A stretch of 64,000 nucleotides of DNA from Rhizobium anhuiense. GTDB lineage: Bacteria > Pseudomonadota > Alphaproteobacteria > Rhizobiales > Rhizobiaceae. Location: positions 49,256-113,255 of the forward strand of contig NZ_ML133539.1 in NCBI RefSeq assembly GCF_003985145.1, read 5' to 3'. Below are positions 8,209 through 16,554 of the stretch, one piece after another. The stretch's first letter is position 1; every line of letters begins with the position of its first letter. The position numbers and the translations under genes were made by a program. The notes under the pieces were generated by a model. It did not search any database and had not been told where the DNA came from. It saw nothing but the letters and a program-made list of their open reading frames with translations.

Positions 8209-10470
8209 ATGACTCAGGAAACATTTCTGGACGAAGAGAAGCTTGTCGACGCCGCCGATACGCTGAAGCGCACCATGGAGCGGCTATCAAAGCTGCTGGT
8301 CAAGGCGGCGAAAGTCGTGAAACGCATCCGGACGGAAACGACCGCCGACGTCGCTGAGGCATTGCTGATGGTGCAAGCCGGCATCACACCCGAGGATGCC
8401 CGCCTCTTTAAGGCCATCGGAGAGCTTATCGAGGACAATCCCGATCTTCTTGAGCGCGGCGTCTCCGCCGAGACCTTTCGGGTGCTTTTTTCAGCATCGG
8501 ACCCTGATCGGGCGGAGGCCATACGTGCCATCAAGGCGGGCCTTCCGGTCGGAGAGGCCAAAATGAAGCATCTTGAAACTCACCGCAGATGGATCGAAAC
8601 GGGAGCAGCACAGACTGCGCTGGCCGCACGGTCGGCCGCAATCGAATCCTTGGCAGCTCGAAATGTGCGTGCCTTGCTTGGCGAACTGGAAAGCCAGGCC
8701 ACCGACTTGCGCAAGGCCGTTGCAGATTTTGCAAATTATTTCGGACCTGGCGCGCCGCAACAAGGATTCGAAATGGAAACCCAACGGGCGGGCTATTTCG
8801 AGACCCACGCGGAAATCACCGCGAAGGCTGCCTCGGTTCTTCACCTTTTCCAACGCGTCCTGGGTTTGGTTGACACGCCTGAAACTTTCGAACCCATGAA
8901 TTCGAACGCGTTGGCGCTGGCACAGTCCCGCCACGCCCTGGAACGTTTGTCCTCAGGATGCTTTGGCCACAGCGGCGGCTTTGCGTTCGACGTCGCCGCG
9001 GACGACGTTTTCTCGTGGGAGATAATCGACGCCCTCGACTACATCTGCACGCAGTCGCCTCCTGAAACAGAGCCATCATGTCTCCTGTCTCGTCCGCCCC
9101 GCAACCTCCGTGTCCTCGAGCTCGGAGCGGGCGCAGGCGGCCAGGCGCTCGGGCTGATGTCCGCAGGTTTCGAGCATGTTGCCCTGTACGAGAGGGTCCG
9201 GAAGCGCGCGAATACGCTGAAGGCCAACTGGCCGACTTGGCCGGTCCGCTGCGCCGACTTAAGGACGGTGCCGGACGCCGAGCTCGCTCGACATCATGGC
9301 GTCGACCTGCTGGCGGGAGGCATTTCCTCCAACATGCTGTCGCGGCAGTCCAACAAGGACAAGCGGGGGAATGAAGACGACCTCGTGCCGGAGCTCATCC
9401 GCGCGGTTCGAGTGGTTCAGCCTCGTGCCTTCATGATCGAGAGTGCTCGGGGATTCTCCTTCGAGTCTCATGTTTCCTACCTCGCGGAGTTCAAGGCCAA
9501 CCTGATCGACCTGGGCTACACCGTCGAATCTTATCGTCTCGATATGAAGCTATATGGCCTCCCACGGAACGACGAGCGCATCGTTCTAGTTGGCATTCGT
9601 CAGGATGAACCGGGTACGTTCCTCCCGCCGGTCCTCCGGAACCCAATCGACAGGTATGTTCGGGAAACTCTCGAAGATCTCGTCATCCGGCACGAGACCC
9701 CAGCCGATCTGAAGCATTCAATCCAACGCGATACACCGCAGTGGCACTACAATAATTGGGCCTACCGCTGGCGGTCGCGCACACTAGAGTCACGTATTGC
9801 GACGATTTCGCGGGAATGGAAGGAGTCTCGTGGAGCCCGTCAGAAGGATTCAAGAGCGGAAATAACCGAAGGCTTCGACCGCTCGGAATTCGCGGTAACG
9901 CCGCCCAGAGTCGAAGATTTCCAGAAAGAGAATGACTACTTTCTTCCGAGGATGACCCAGGAGATCGCTGCGCGAGCCCAGGGATTTCCGGACCGCTGGG
10001 CCTTCAAGGCTATCGGCGGCGGCAACATCGACATGATCGCTGATGCTATGCCTCCAGTCCTTGCGAAAGCCGTGGGGCTGCAGATCTACTCCGCGCTTGC
10101 GGGAGTGACATTCGACCTCGATGCGGCGCTGGTCCCGCCGATCGTCAATGAGAAGCAGATTGGCACAGGGTCTCTACGACTGAACGGCGGAAGAGAAAGC
10201 GCACATACATGGACCCAGATTGAAATCCTGCTCCGCGGCGAAGCCGACATTGCCAAGGAGCCGAACGCAAAGAAGCGACAGGCCAAGTTCCGAAGCCTTC
10301 TCAAGGAGGTGGAGCCGAACCACATGAGGCGTACGAACCTAGTCAAAACCCTGCACAGGATCCAGTGGGAGCAGGAGCGCCGGGCAACGGAGGACCACGC
10401 CCTAATTGATCGTCCTGTTTCCCGACGGAATCCCGGAAGGCGTGGTCGATTCAGCAGGGCTTCGGTGTAA
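8209..10470 (+). CDS. Catalytically dead paralogue of the cytosine-5 DNA methyltransferase
   Basis: This 753-residue protein has the same layout as the active enzyme at 547-2457, with a helical N-terminal part (shared pattern N..LLE...VS and SADP-like) followed by a methyltransferase fold. The cofactor loop is kept (LELGAGAGG). The catalytic motif IV reads GGISSNMLS in place of GGPPCQPYS, so the cysteine is serine (Ser374). Motif VI is ESA in place of ENV, motif VIII lacks the QxRxR pattern, and motif X has lost the GN. The frame is long and intact, so this looks like retained non-catalytic function rather than decay. A regulatory or DNA-recognition partner is my inference. The start is fixed by AGAAGGGG before the ATG at 8209. 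Confidence 0.9.
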   Translation: MTQETFLDEEKLVDAADTLKRTMERLSKLLVKAAKVVKRIRTETTADVAEALLMVQAGITPEDARLFKAIGELIEDNPDLLERGVSAETFRVLFSASDPDRAEAIRAIKAGLPVGEAKMKHLETHRRWIETGAAQTALAARSAAIESLAARNVRALLGELESQATDLRKAVADFANYFGPGAPQQGFEMETQRAGYFETHAEITAKAASVLHLFQRVLGLVDTPETFEPMNSNALALAQSRHALERLSSGCFGHSGGFAFDVAADDVFSWEIIDALDYICTQSPPETEPSCLLSRPPRNLRVLELGAGAGGQALGLMSAGFEHVALYERVRKRANTLKANWPTWPVRCADLRTVPDAELARHHGVDLLAGGISSNMLSRQSNKDKRGNEDDLVPELIRAVRVVQPRAFMIESARGFSFESHVSYLAEFKANLIDLGYTVESYRLDMKLYGLPRNDERIVLVGIRQDEPGTFLPPVLRNPIDRYVRETLEDLVIRHETPADLKHSIQRDTPQWHYNNWAYRWRSRTLESRIATISREWKESRGARQKDSRAEITEGFDRSEFAVTPPRVEDFQKENDYFLPRMTQEIAARAQGFPDRWAFKAIGGGNIDMIADAMPPVLAKAVGLQIYSALAGVTFDLDAALVPPIVNEKQIGTGSLRLNGGRESAHTWTQIEILLRGEADIAKEPNAKKRQAKFRSLLKEVEPNHMRRTNLVKTLHRIQWEQERRATEDHALIDRPVSRRNPGRRGRFSRASV

Positions 10471-11167
10471 GTTTGCCGACATCAATCCCGGTGCTTAAAC
10501 TTACCGCATATTCAGCAACCTGTCTAAGATCGTCCGTGTATACGCGGGCGATCTCTTCGCCGTCGGCGAAGATCGGGCCGCGCGCGCTTCCCGGACGGAG
10601 ACACAGATGTACCCGCCTTCCTTCGTGAGCCATGAACGTGAGGGCTTCGTACTGCATTTCCTCCTCGCCGGGAAAATCCTCGCCATCCACCCGCATGACC
10701 GCGAGATCGGGTATCCGCCCGTTGATCGCCCAGAAGACGTCGGCAAGATCCTCGCTGGACACCTTCATCGGCTCCCGCTCGAAGGTGACGAGCTTGCTGA
10801 AGCGGATCTTACGCGCGATCGCCGCGAACATCTCTTCGACGTTGACCTCGGCGCCGACTTCACCCTCGATCGGAAGAACCCTTTCCTTCCACCGGCGCAT
10901 GTGCACCCAGCCGGTGCTGCCCAGCTTCTTCTTGCGGTAGTCGCCGTGTAGGATTCGAACCTCAGACCAAGCGGGTCTGGGCTCGTCGGTGTGGCGCTTG
11001 TGAGTGAACTCCAACGAGATCGGCGAGAAGCTCCGATCGGTCTGGAAGTCGACGACATAGCGCCACCCTTCATCTACACACAGAGCTTCCAGCCCCATCG
11101 TCTCCATGACCGATCCCAGATGCTTCCTGATCTGGGCCATGCGCTTTCTCATGAAAATCGGTTCCAT
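10451..11167 (-). CDS. Unrecognised 238-residue protein linked to the methyltransferase module
   Basis: I do not recognise the family. The protein is soluble, mixed in charge, with no signal peptide or membrane segment and no clear enzymatic motif. The start is set by GGAGGAGGATTTG directly before the ATG at 11167; upstream in-frame ATGs overlap this ribosome binding site. Its last bases overlap the 3' end of the dead methyltransferase by 20 bp on the opposite strand. That tight packing suggests it belongs to the same cargo module. It could be a fourth component or an unrelated passenger. Confidence 0.7.
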   Translation of the reverse strand: MEPIFMRKRMAQIRKHLGSVMETMGLEALCVDEGWRYVVDFQTDRSFSPISLEFTHKRHTDEPRPAWSEVRILHGDYRKKKLGSTGWVHMRRWKERVLPIEGEVGAEVNVEEMFAAIARKIRFSKLVTFEREPMKVSSEDLADVFWAINGRIPDLAVMRVDGEDFPGEEEMQYEALTFMAHEGRRVHLCLRPGSARGPIFADGEEIARVYTDDLRQVAEYAVSLSTGIDVGKLTPKPC

Positions 11168-11723
11168 CAAATCCTCCTCCGACATGGAGAGAGGATCTCT
11201 GGACACCACGCACGGCACAACCGGGCGTCGCGTTGGATTTTTCAAGCTGCCTCCTGGGCACGCGCGGGCGTCGAGTAAACGGCGCCGTCCCATCCGACGT
11301 CAACACCCATCGGTTGAAATATATCGATGGACAAGGGACGCAAACTAAGCGTTAACTATAGGCGTTTTCGCCATGGGTCATGCTCAGGAGATCCATCATG
11401 TGCATGCGAATATTCGCGGCCCACAGCGGCATCGCGATAAAGTAAGCAGGTAGCCCGCCCCGGTCTGGTGGAGACAGCAGAGCTGCCTCAGAGAATCGGC
11501 GCGTGTCGAATCTACCAGCCAATCCCTGGCCGCCCGATGGATCGGGTGCTTGCTTTGTCAAAAACATTCCGCCAGCAGATAATCGCTTTGGGTCCTGTGG
11601 GCCGGCTGAATCCCGTCTACACGATCGGGAGAAGACGGAGCTATCGATGACACACACCGCCCCCACCGCCCCCTAAGTCCACCCCACCAAAGCGATTTCA
11701 TTCATCAGCAAAGGAGCTGCACC
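11168..11723. other. Intergenic region before the transposition operon
   Basis: These 556 bases separate the minus-strand unknown gene from the start of the plus-strand transposition gene group. They should hold the operon promoter. The only coding hint is a 15-codon frame (11398-11445) with an AGGAG ribosome binding site, which may be a leader peptide or chance. A 104-codon minus-strand frame at 11352-11666 has no convincing protein character. Confidence 0.3.
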
Positions 11724-12128
11724 ATGCCGCAGAACGAACACCTGCGTCTGCATTCCGAGAAGATCCAGCCCGACCACCAGAACCGTCTCCGTGATTGGCT
11801 CCAGGCGAGTTCGAAAGGGCGTTTCTCTGAAGACGAGTTGAAGCTGCATCGCTGTGCAGCCCTCGCCTATGCGGATCCCCGCCGCCCATCCATACGGAGC
11901 CTTTACCAGATGCTGGGCGCGATGCTCGATCATGACGGAAACCTAACGGGGATCGCCTTGAACTGCCCCTCATACGAATACTTCCGCCGCCTCGTGCTAA
12001 CCCTGCCGGCCGACTATGTCGACCACATGCGCTACGGTCGCGGCATCGGTCTCTGGGACATCGTCCATGACGCCGGGCAGATCATCGACGACATCGCCGC
12101 TGCCACCCCCACCCTGCCTCACAGCTAA
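11724..12128 (+). CDS. Small protein resembling the internal DNA-binding region of the adjacent TnsB
   Basis: This 134-residue protein has a clear start (AAGGAG, then ATG at 11724). Residues from about 33 onward (FSEDEL, then PSIRSLYQML, CPSYEYFRR and LPADY) align by eye with TnsB residues 221-295 of the same operon (FTGDEL, IPCESTLRN, LPEMKRD). That is the helix-turn-helix-like region before the integrase core. No catalytic domain follows. It is the first gene of a same-strand run that continues into tnsA, tnsB, tnsC and tniQ. It may bind transposon ends or regulate the operon. The homology is judged by eye only. Confidence 0.7.
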   Translation: MPQNEHLRLHSEKIQPDHQNRLRDWLQASSKGRFSEDELKLHRCAALAYADPRRPSIRSLYQMLGAMLDHDGNLTGIALNCPSYEYFRRLVLTLPADYVDHMRYGRGIGLWDIVHDAGQIIDDIAAATPTLPHS

Positions 12129-12139
12129 GGAGATCTGCA

Positions 12140-12454
12140 ATGGACTACATGCCCTTCGTCCAACTTCTGAGCGAAGCCAGCGCTTCGTGGCAGATGCCCG
12201 AGCGTGAGATCGTCCCCGGCTTTTCGAAACGCCCCGGCAAGTATCACCAGTATGAATGCGCCGCGCTCGAGGAAGCATTCTGTATGGCCCAGGAGTTCCC
12301 TGGCACCGAGGCGCAGATCTGGAGCGACATGGCGGAGCTGATCACAGCGATGAACGCGGAGCTTCGCGCGGTCGGCGCCCACGAGCTGAAGATCGTCGAC
12401 TATCGCACGTTTCTCGCACTGCTCGACACCGGATCGGAGCCTTTCGATGCCTGA
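12140..12454 (+). CDS. Small TnsB-region-like protein 2
   Basis: This 104-residue protein has a ribosome binding site AAGGAG before the ATG at 12140, 11 bp after the previous gene. Its central part (ALEEAFCMAQ, IWSDMAELI, YRTFLALL) follows the same helical pattern as TnsB residues 226-285 (HLNAAIAAAC, IHADMVTVM, STLRNRYAEL). It therefore looks like a second free-standing copy of the TnsB internal DNA-binding region, diverged from the first. No other domain is visible. Function is unknown; accessory transposition or regulatory roles are inference. Confidence 0.68.
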   Translation: MDYMPFVQLLSEASASWQMPEREIVPGFSKRPGKYHQYECAALEEAFCMAQEFPGTEAQIWSDMAELITAMNAELRAVGAHELKIVDYRTFLALLDTGSEPFDA

Positions 12455-12599
12455 ACTTGTGAAGACAGAACCGGCTCGCGGTCCGCCTTGATCTAGCCTC
12501 CGCCGCGAGCTGCGCACCCGAAATCTCAGCCATGCCTGCCGCCCCGTGTTTCGGGGGGATGGATGGCGCACGTCCAAACGTCACCGAGTAGAGACCGAG

Positions 12600-12956
12600 A
12601 TGAACACTGCAGACCACACCACCCCACCCCCGCTCCCGACCGTCGCCTCCCTGTCGCACGCAACGCCGCAGGAGACATCGCTCTACGCGCAGTTCGCCCG
12701 CCCGTGTCTTCGTACCGGAGGGTGGGAGACGCTTTCCCGCCAGTATCTGGCGATGAAGGACGAGTGCGCGAAGCGCGGCCTCCGTGCTTGCACCTTCTCC
12801 CAGTTCCGCGAGGTTGTTCGCCGCTTCAACAAAGTCAGCTTCCCGAACCGCTGCTCCCATCCCTACGGCTACGGAGCGATGGCGGTCTCACGCGGCCCCA
12901 AGCTGAACCTACTCGACCTCACTGCCGGGTGGCGCTGGGCGAGCAAGAGCCGGTGA
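12600..12956 (+). CDS. Small TnsB-region-like protein 3
   Basis: This 118-residue protein starts at MNTADHTTPPP; an earlier in-frame ATG at 12546 has no ribosome binding site. After a proline-rich leader it has a helical part ending in TFSQFREVVRRF. That resembles the recognition-helix segment in the two preceding small proteins (CPSYEYFRR, YRTFLALL) and in TnsB (STLRNRY). The similarity is weaker than for its neighbours. Its stop overlaps a GTG that could start the next frame, so the two genes are probably translated together. Confidence 0.6.
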   Translation: MNTADHTTPPPLPTVASLSHATPQETSLYAQFARPCLRTGGWETLSRQYLAMKDECAKRGLRACTFSQFREVVRRFNKVSFPNRCSHPYGYGAMAVSRGPKLNLLDLTAGWRWASKSR

Positions 12957-12982
12957 ACGAGATGATGGAACAGGAGATGACC

Positions 12983-13264
12983 ATGACCGTGAAGACCACA
13001 TTGTCGCCCGCTGCCGTGAAGACGAACAACAAGCGCACCTTCAGTGACTCCACTGTTCTTCAGACCCTCCCCTCGGGACTCGCGGAAGTCCAGTTCGACT
13101 TCGCCCTCCTTCTCCGGACGACGGGGCTGTGGGCCGCCCTCACGCGCCAGCAGCGCCGCCATTTCAAGCGCATGACGCCGCGTCTCGTTGCCATCGTCGA
13201 CCCTGGCACCCGCTGCATCACCGGATACGTGAGCCTTCGGACGATACCGCAGCGCCGTCGCTAG
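12983..13264 (+). CDS. Small protein resembling the start of the TnsB catalytic domain
   Basis: This 93-residue protein starts at 12983, where AGGAG has 6 nt spacing; GTG 12953 and ATGs 12962, 12965 and 12977 are alternatives. Residues 48-90 align without gaps to TnsB 335-377: G-L/V-W, then R...KR, then I-V/D-D, then R, then YVS.R..P in both. An EVQFD segment just upstream sits where TnsB has its first catalytic aspartate region (EVDDHE). The protein stops right after this, so it cannot hold a complete DDE site. It is either a retained accessory piece or a remnant of a duplicated transposase. Confidence 0.7.
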   Translation: MTVKTTLSPAAVKTNNKRTFSDSTVLQTLPSGLAEVQFDFALLLRTTGLWAALTRQQRRHFKRMTPRLVAIVDPGTRCITGYVSLRTIPQRRR

Positions 13265-13347
13265 AGCCATCGAAATACCCCCATCAACTGGACTTCCGCC
13301 CGGCGAATGCACGCCGGGACGGGATCCTGCGTTCTACGGAGCCTTCA

Positions 13348-14205
13348 ATGACCCGCGTCAGACAACTTATCCGCTTCATGAAAGAGCTGGAGTCCGGCCA
13401 CGACCGGACCCAGATCCCGCTTCCTTCCGAGACTGTCTTCCTCAAGCCGGATAATCCGCTCATCTCCGGACGGATCCGGCCCTTCCCGATCGACGTTCAC
13501 GATGAGGACGAGAACTTTGCCGACCTCGTCAGTCTCCCATGGCTATGGATGCCGACCGAGGAGCCGACACCCAGCCGATGGTACCCGGCCAGAACGAAGG
13601 GCCATTCCCGCGGCACCATTACCAACCCGAAGACACGATCGGCAATTACCTACGCCAGTACATACGAGATGAACCTCGCCTATATGCTCTGTGCCTCCAA
13701 GCATGTCGCGAAGGTCGAGGATCAGCCCGAAGCCATCATCGTCCCCCGCGACGACGGTGACAAGCAACACACCGTCGACTACCGGGTGACGATGACGGGC
13801 AACGGCTACCGGATCGTCGTCGGTGTGCGACCATCCTGGCAGCTCGACAAGGACGACCTCCGTCACACGATCGAGCGGATCAACTCCGGCTCGCTCGCGG
13901 GCTTCGCCGACGAGGCGATCATCCTGACCGAACGCGAGATCACGAACGACCGCGGGTGGAACGCAAAGAGCATCCTACGTGCGCTCAAGGGATCGGTCGC
14001 CAACGACAGTGCCCGCCTGGCGAACCACGCGTCGAAGTTCCACGGAACCGTGTCGCTCAGGACGCTGACCAGCATCTTCGACGACTCCGCGGCCGCTTGG
14101 AACGCGGTCTGGTGCCTGATCCACGACGAAATCCTTCTGCCCGCCCGTCCCGACATCAAGCTCGTGGATGCCCCCTTCGTCGCCTTCAACCACAACGCAG
14201 CATGA
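13348..14205 (+). CDS. tnsA: TnsA-like transposon endonuclease with altered active site
   Basis: This 285-residue protein matches the TnsA endonuclease pattern. TnsA cuts the 5' strands at transposon ends together with TnsB. The conserved block reads YEMNLAYML (Glu107), EDQP, VDYRV (Asp144) and VVGVRPSW. In Tn7 TnsA the last motif carries a Gln-x-Lys pair; here it is Gly159-Val-Arg161, so the catalytic lysine is replaced by arginine. Activity may be changed or lost. The gene overlaps an ATGA with the next start region, as expected for tnsA-tnsB. The start at 13348 follows a GGAG; longer starts read into upstream sequence. Confidence 0.78.
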   Translation: MTRVRQLIRFMKELESGHDRTQIPLPSETVFLKPDNPLISGRIRPFPIDVHDEDENFADLVSLPWLWMPTEEPTPSRWYPARTKGHSRGTITNPKTRSAITYASTYEMNLAYMLCASKHVAKVEDQPEAIIVPRDDGDKQHTVDYRVTMTGNGYRIVVGVRPSWQLDKDDLRHTIERINSGSLAGFADEAIILTEREITNDRGWNAKSILRALKGSVANDSARLANHASKFHGTVSLRTLTSIFDDSAAAWNAVWCLIHDEILLPARPDIKLVDAPFVAFNHNAA

Positions 14206-14216
14206 AAGGAAATAGC

Positions 14217-16544
14217 ATGGAAACCAACCTTCCCGCCCTCCTCTCGCTCCAGCACGGCGCCGTGCTGCCGGTGTTTAACCGCCTTCCCGTCAAGGCCCGC
14301 GTTCGCGATCGCGGCATCGACTATTGTGTCCTGTACTGCGACCGCAACGGCGCCGCGCTCCAGCGCATGGACGAGACCCAGGCGACGGTGACCTTCAGCC
14401 AGGCCGAACTCACGGAGGCACTCAACCGTCCGGGCAATCCGATGACGGTCGAGAAGGACTTCTACGCCGAAACGAAGGCGCGCGCCCGGCTGAAAGGCGC
14501 AGACAAACTCAGCGGTCTGAACCCGAGCGATCAGGAAACGGTCCTCAAAAGAGAATACTTCGTTCGGTCCTTCTACGAGATGCGGGCTGACTACAGGGAG
14601 AAGTGCAGGCTTGCGCGCATCGATGGGATGCCCCTTCCGCCTCGCGTTAGCAAGTCTCGCGACTCCCTTCTGCGGGTGATCCCGCTCATTTCTCTGAAGT
14701 GGCGTGCCCAACAATTGGCGAGCTCGCCGAAGGCGACTTACCGGACAAAGGAGAAGACCGTCACCCTCGTCGAACCGACCCCGTCCACATTGAAGACCTG
14801 GATGCAGAAGATGGAGGAGAACGACTTCGATCCCGTCTTCCTCCGAAACCAGTACCGTGACGAACGCCAGGAGTACTTCACGGGTGACGAGCTCATTCAC
14901 CTCAACGCTGCGATCGCCGCCGCCTGCTCGCGTACCGATCCCGATCTCGCAAGGATCCATGCCGATATGGTCACCGTCATGGAAGCCGAAAACAAAATCA
15001 GGGGTGCCGACGACCAGCTCCGGATTCCGTGCGAAAGCACTCTGCGCAATCGTTACGCGGAACTTCCTGAGATGAAGCGGGACCTTGCTCACGATGGCAA
15101 GGATGCTGCCAAACGAAAGTGGCAGCCGGAACATGGCGGCATCGATGTCATCCGCGCGGGTGAGCGCATGGAGGTCGACGACCACGAGACCGACCTGCAC
15201 ACGATTCTTGCAAAGATGGGCGTCTGGAAGACCATGTCCAAGGCTGACCGCGCCAAGGTGAAGCGAATCCGTCTTTGGATCTCTGCCGGGATCGACGTTG
15301 CCAGCCGAAGCCTGGCCGCCCTCTACGTCAGTTCACGTCCGCCCTCGATGAAGTCGGCGATGGCGGTCCTGGAGATGGCGACACGGGAAAAGACCGACAT
15401 CGCGAGACGTCTCGGATGCTCTACGGCGTGGGTTCAAGGTGGCACCATGGAAACCATCGCGGTGGACAGCGCAGCGTACTTTGCCCACCGTCCATTTCGC
15501 ATCGCAGTCAACGACATGGGTAGCGACCTCTTCCTTCCCCCCGCGGGGGAAGCGCCCTGGCGCGGTTTCATCGAGCGCTGGTTCGGAACCTTCGGCCATC
15601 AGATGTTCAACTACTTCAACGGACGCACCTGGAGTTCGTCCGGCGAAAAGGGCGACTACGACTCCGAAGCCGAGGCTGACATGATCGCGGATCAGGTTGC
15701 CGAGTGCATGCTCCGCTGGGCTGTCGACGGATATCACAACGCACCCCACAGCGAGCTCAACGGTGCGACGCCTTTGAACCGCTGGCTCGAACTCAGCCGG
15801 GATTACGGTGTGATGCCAGGTCCGACCGGAGCTATCCGCACCCACCTCTTCGGCACCTACATCAAGCGCACCATCTCGAAAAAGGGTCTCAGGGCTGCCG
15901 GACTGTACTTCCAGAGCAAGCAGCTTCAGAAGATCCGCCGCAAGGTAGGAAAGACGCCGGTCGTCGCCCGCATCAACAACCACAACCTTGGTTCGGCATC
16001 GGTCTGGGCAGAGGACGGCTGGATCGAGGTCCCTTGTGTCCACAAGGAACTGGAAGGCGTCAGCATCTGGCAGTGGCTCGCTGCGACCGAAAAGCTGCGC
16101 CTGTTCAATACGGAAAACGCCAAGGTCTCTCGCGGCACACTCCAGGCAACCTTCCTCTGGCTCAAAAACCAGGCGGAAATGGCTCGCCTCGAGTCCGGTC
16201 TGCTCAGCCCCGTCCTTGCCGAGGAGGACTACCAACGCTTCGAGCAGAGCATGGATCGGACCTTTGACGTCGTCGAAAAGCCGTTTGAGGGCGAATTCGT
16301 CCCTGATGGCGAATGGCATCCGTCCAATGAGCTCTTCGCCGCCCTCGCGATCCAGCCGGTGATCTACGCCAAGGCCAAGAAGTCCGCGAAGGCCGTCCGA
16401 GAGGAGGCCAATACCGGATCGCGCCCGGAAATCGGCACCATGCCGAAAGTGCAGGCCGAAGCGTCCGCAGCCGAGCCGCCGGAACGCGTCGATAACGAGA
16501 CGACCGTCGCTCGCCGCATCACCTCCAACATCTTCGACAACTAG
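14217..16544 (+). CDS. tnsB: TnsB/TniA-like DDE transposase
   Basis: This 775-residue transposase of the Mu/TnsB/TniA type joins transposon 3' ends to target DNA. An N-terminal DNA-binding region (helical block about 221-295) is followed by an integrase core. The likely catalytic residues are Asp322 (EVDDHE), Asp417 (AVDSAAYF) and Glu453 (FIERWFG); the last pair has 35 intervening residues, typical of DDE(35)E enzymes. A C-terminal tail rich in charged residues could contact TnsC. The start at 14217 has AAAGGA at 6 nt; an ATG at 14202 overlapping the tnsA stop is possible. Four small upstream genes resemble parts of this protein. Confidence 0.92.
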   Translation: METNLPALLSLQHGAVLPVFNRLPVKARVRDRGIDYCVLYCDRNGAALQRMDETQATVTFSQAELTEALNRPGNPMTVEKDFYAETKARARLKGADKLSGLNPSDQETVLKREYFVRSFYEMRADYREKCRLARIDGMPLPPRVSKSRDSLLRVIPLISLKWRAQQLASSPKATYRTKEKTVTLVEPTPSTLKTWMQKMEENDFDPVFLRNQYRDERQEYFTGDELIHLNAAIAAACSRTDPDLARIHADMVTVMEAENKIRGADDQLRIPCESTLRNRYAELPEMKRDLAHDGKDAAKRKWQPEHGGIDVIRAGERMEVDDHETDLHTILAKMGVWKTMSKADRAKVKRIRLWISAGIDVASRSLAALYVSSRPPSMKSAMAVLEMATREKTDIARRLGCSTAWVQGGTMETIAVDSAAYFAHRPFRIAVNDMGSDLFLPPAGEAPWRGFIERWFGTFGHQMFNYFNGRTWSSSGEKGDYDSEAEADMIADQVAECMLRWAVDGYHNAPHSELNGATPLNRWLELSRDYGVMPGPTGAIRTHLFGTYIKRTISKKGLRAAGLYFQSKQLQKIRRKVGKTPVVARINNHNLGSASVWAEDGWIEVPCVHKELEGVSIWQWLAATEKLRLFNTENAKVSRGTLQATFLWLKNQAEMARLESGLLSPVLAEEDYQRFEQSMDRTFDVVEKPFEGEFVPDGEWHPSNELFAALAIQPVIYAKAKKSAKAVREEANTGSRPEIGTMPKVQAEASAAEPPERVDNETTVARRITSNIFDN

Positions 16545-16554
16545 GGAGTACACC

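Noticed and set aside
547..10470. DISARM or BREX system
   Set aside because: A methyltransferase and large ATPase are present, but there is no SNF2-type helicase, DUF1998 protein, phospholipase D gene, PglZ or BrxC homologue to support either assignment.
11352..11666. 104-codon minus-strand frame between the unknown gene and the transposition operon
   Set aside because: No ribosome binding site, no recognisable protein character and atypical composition; treated as non-coding.
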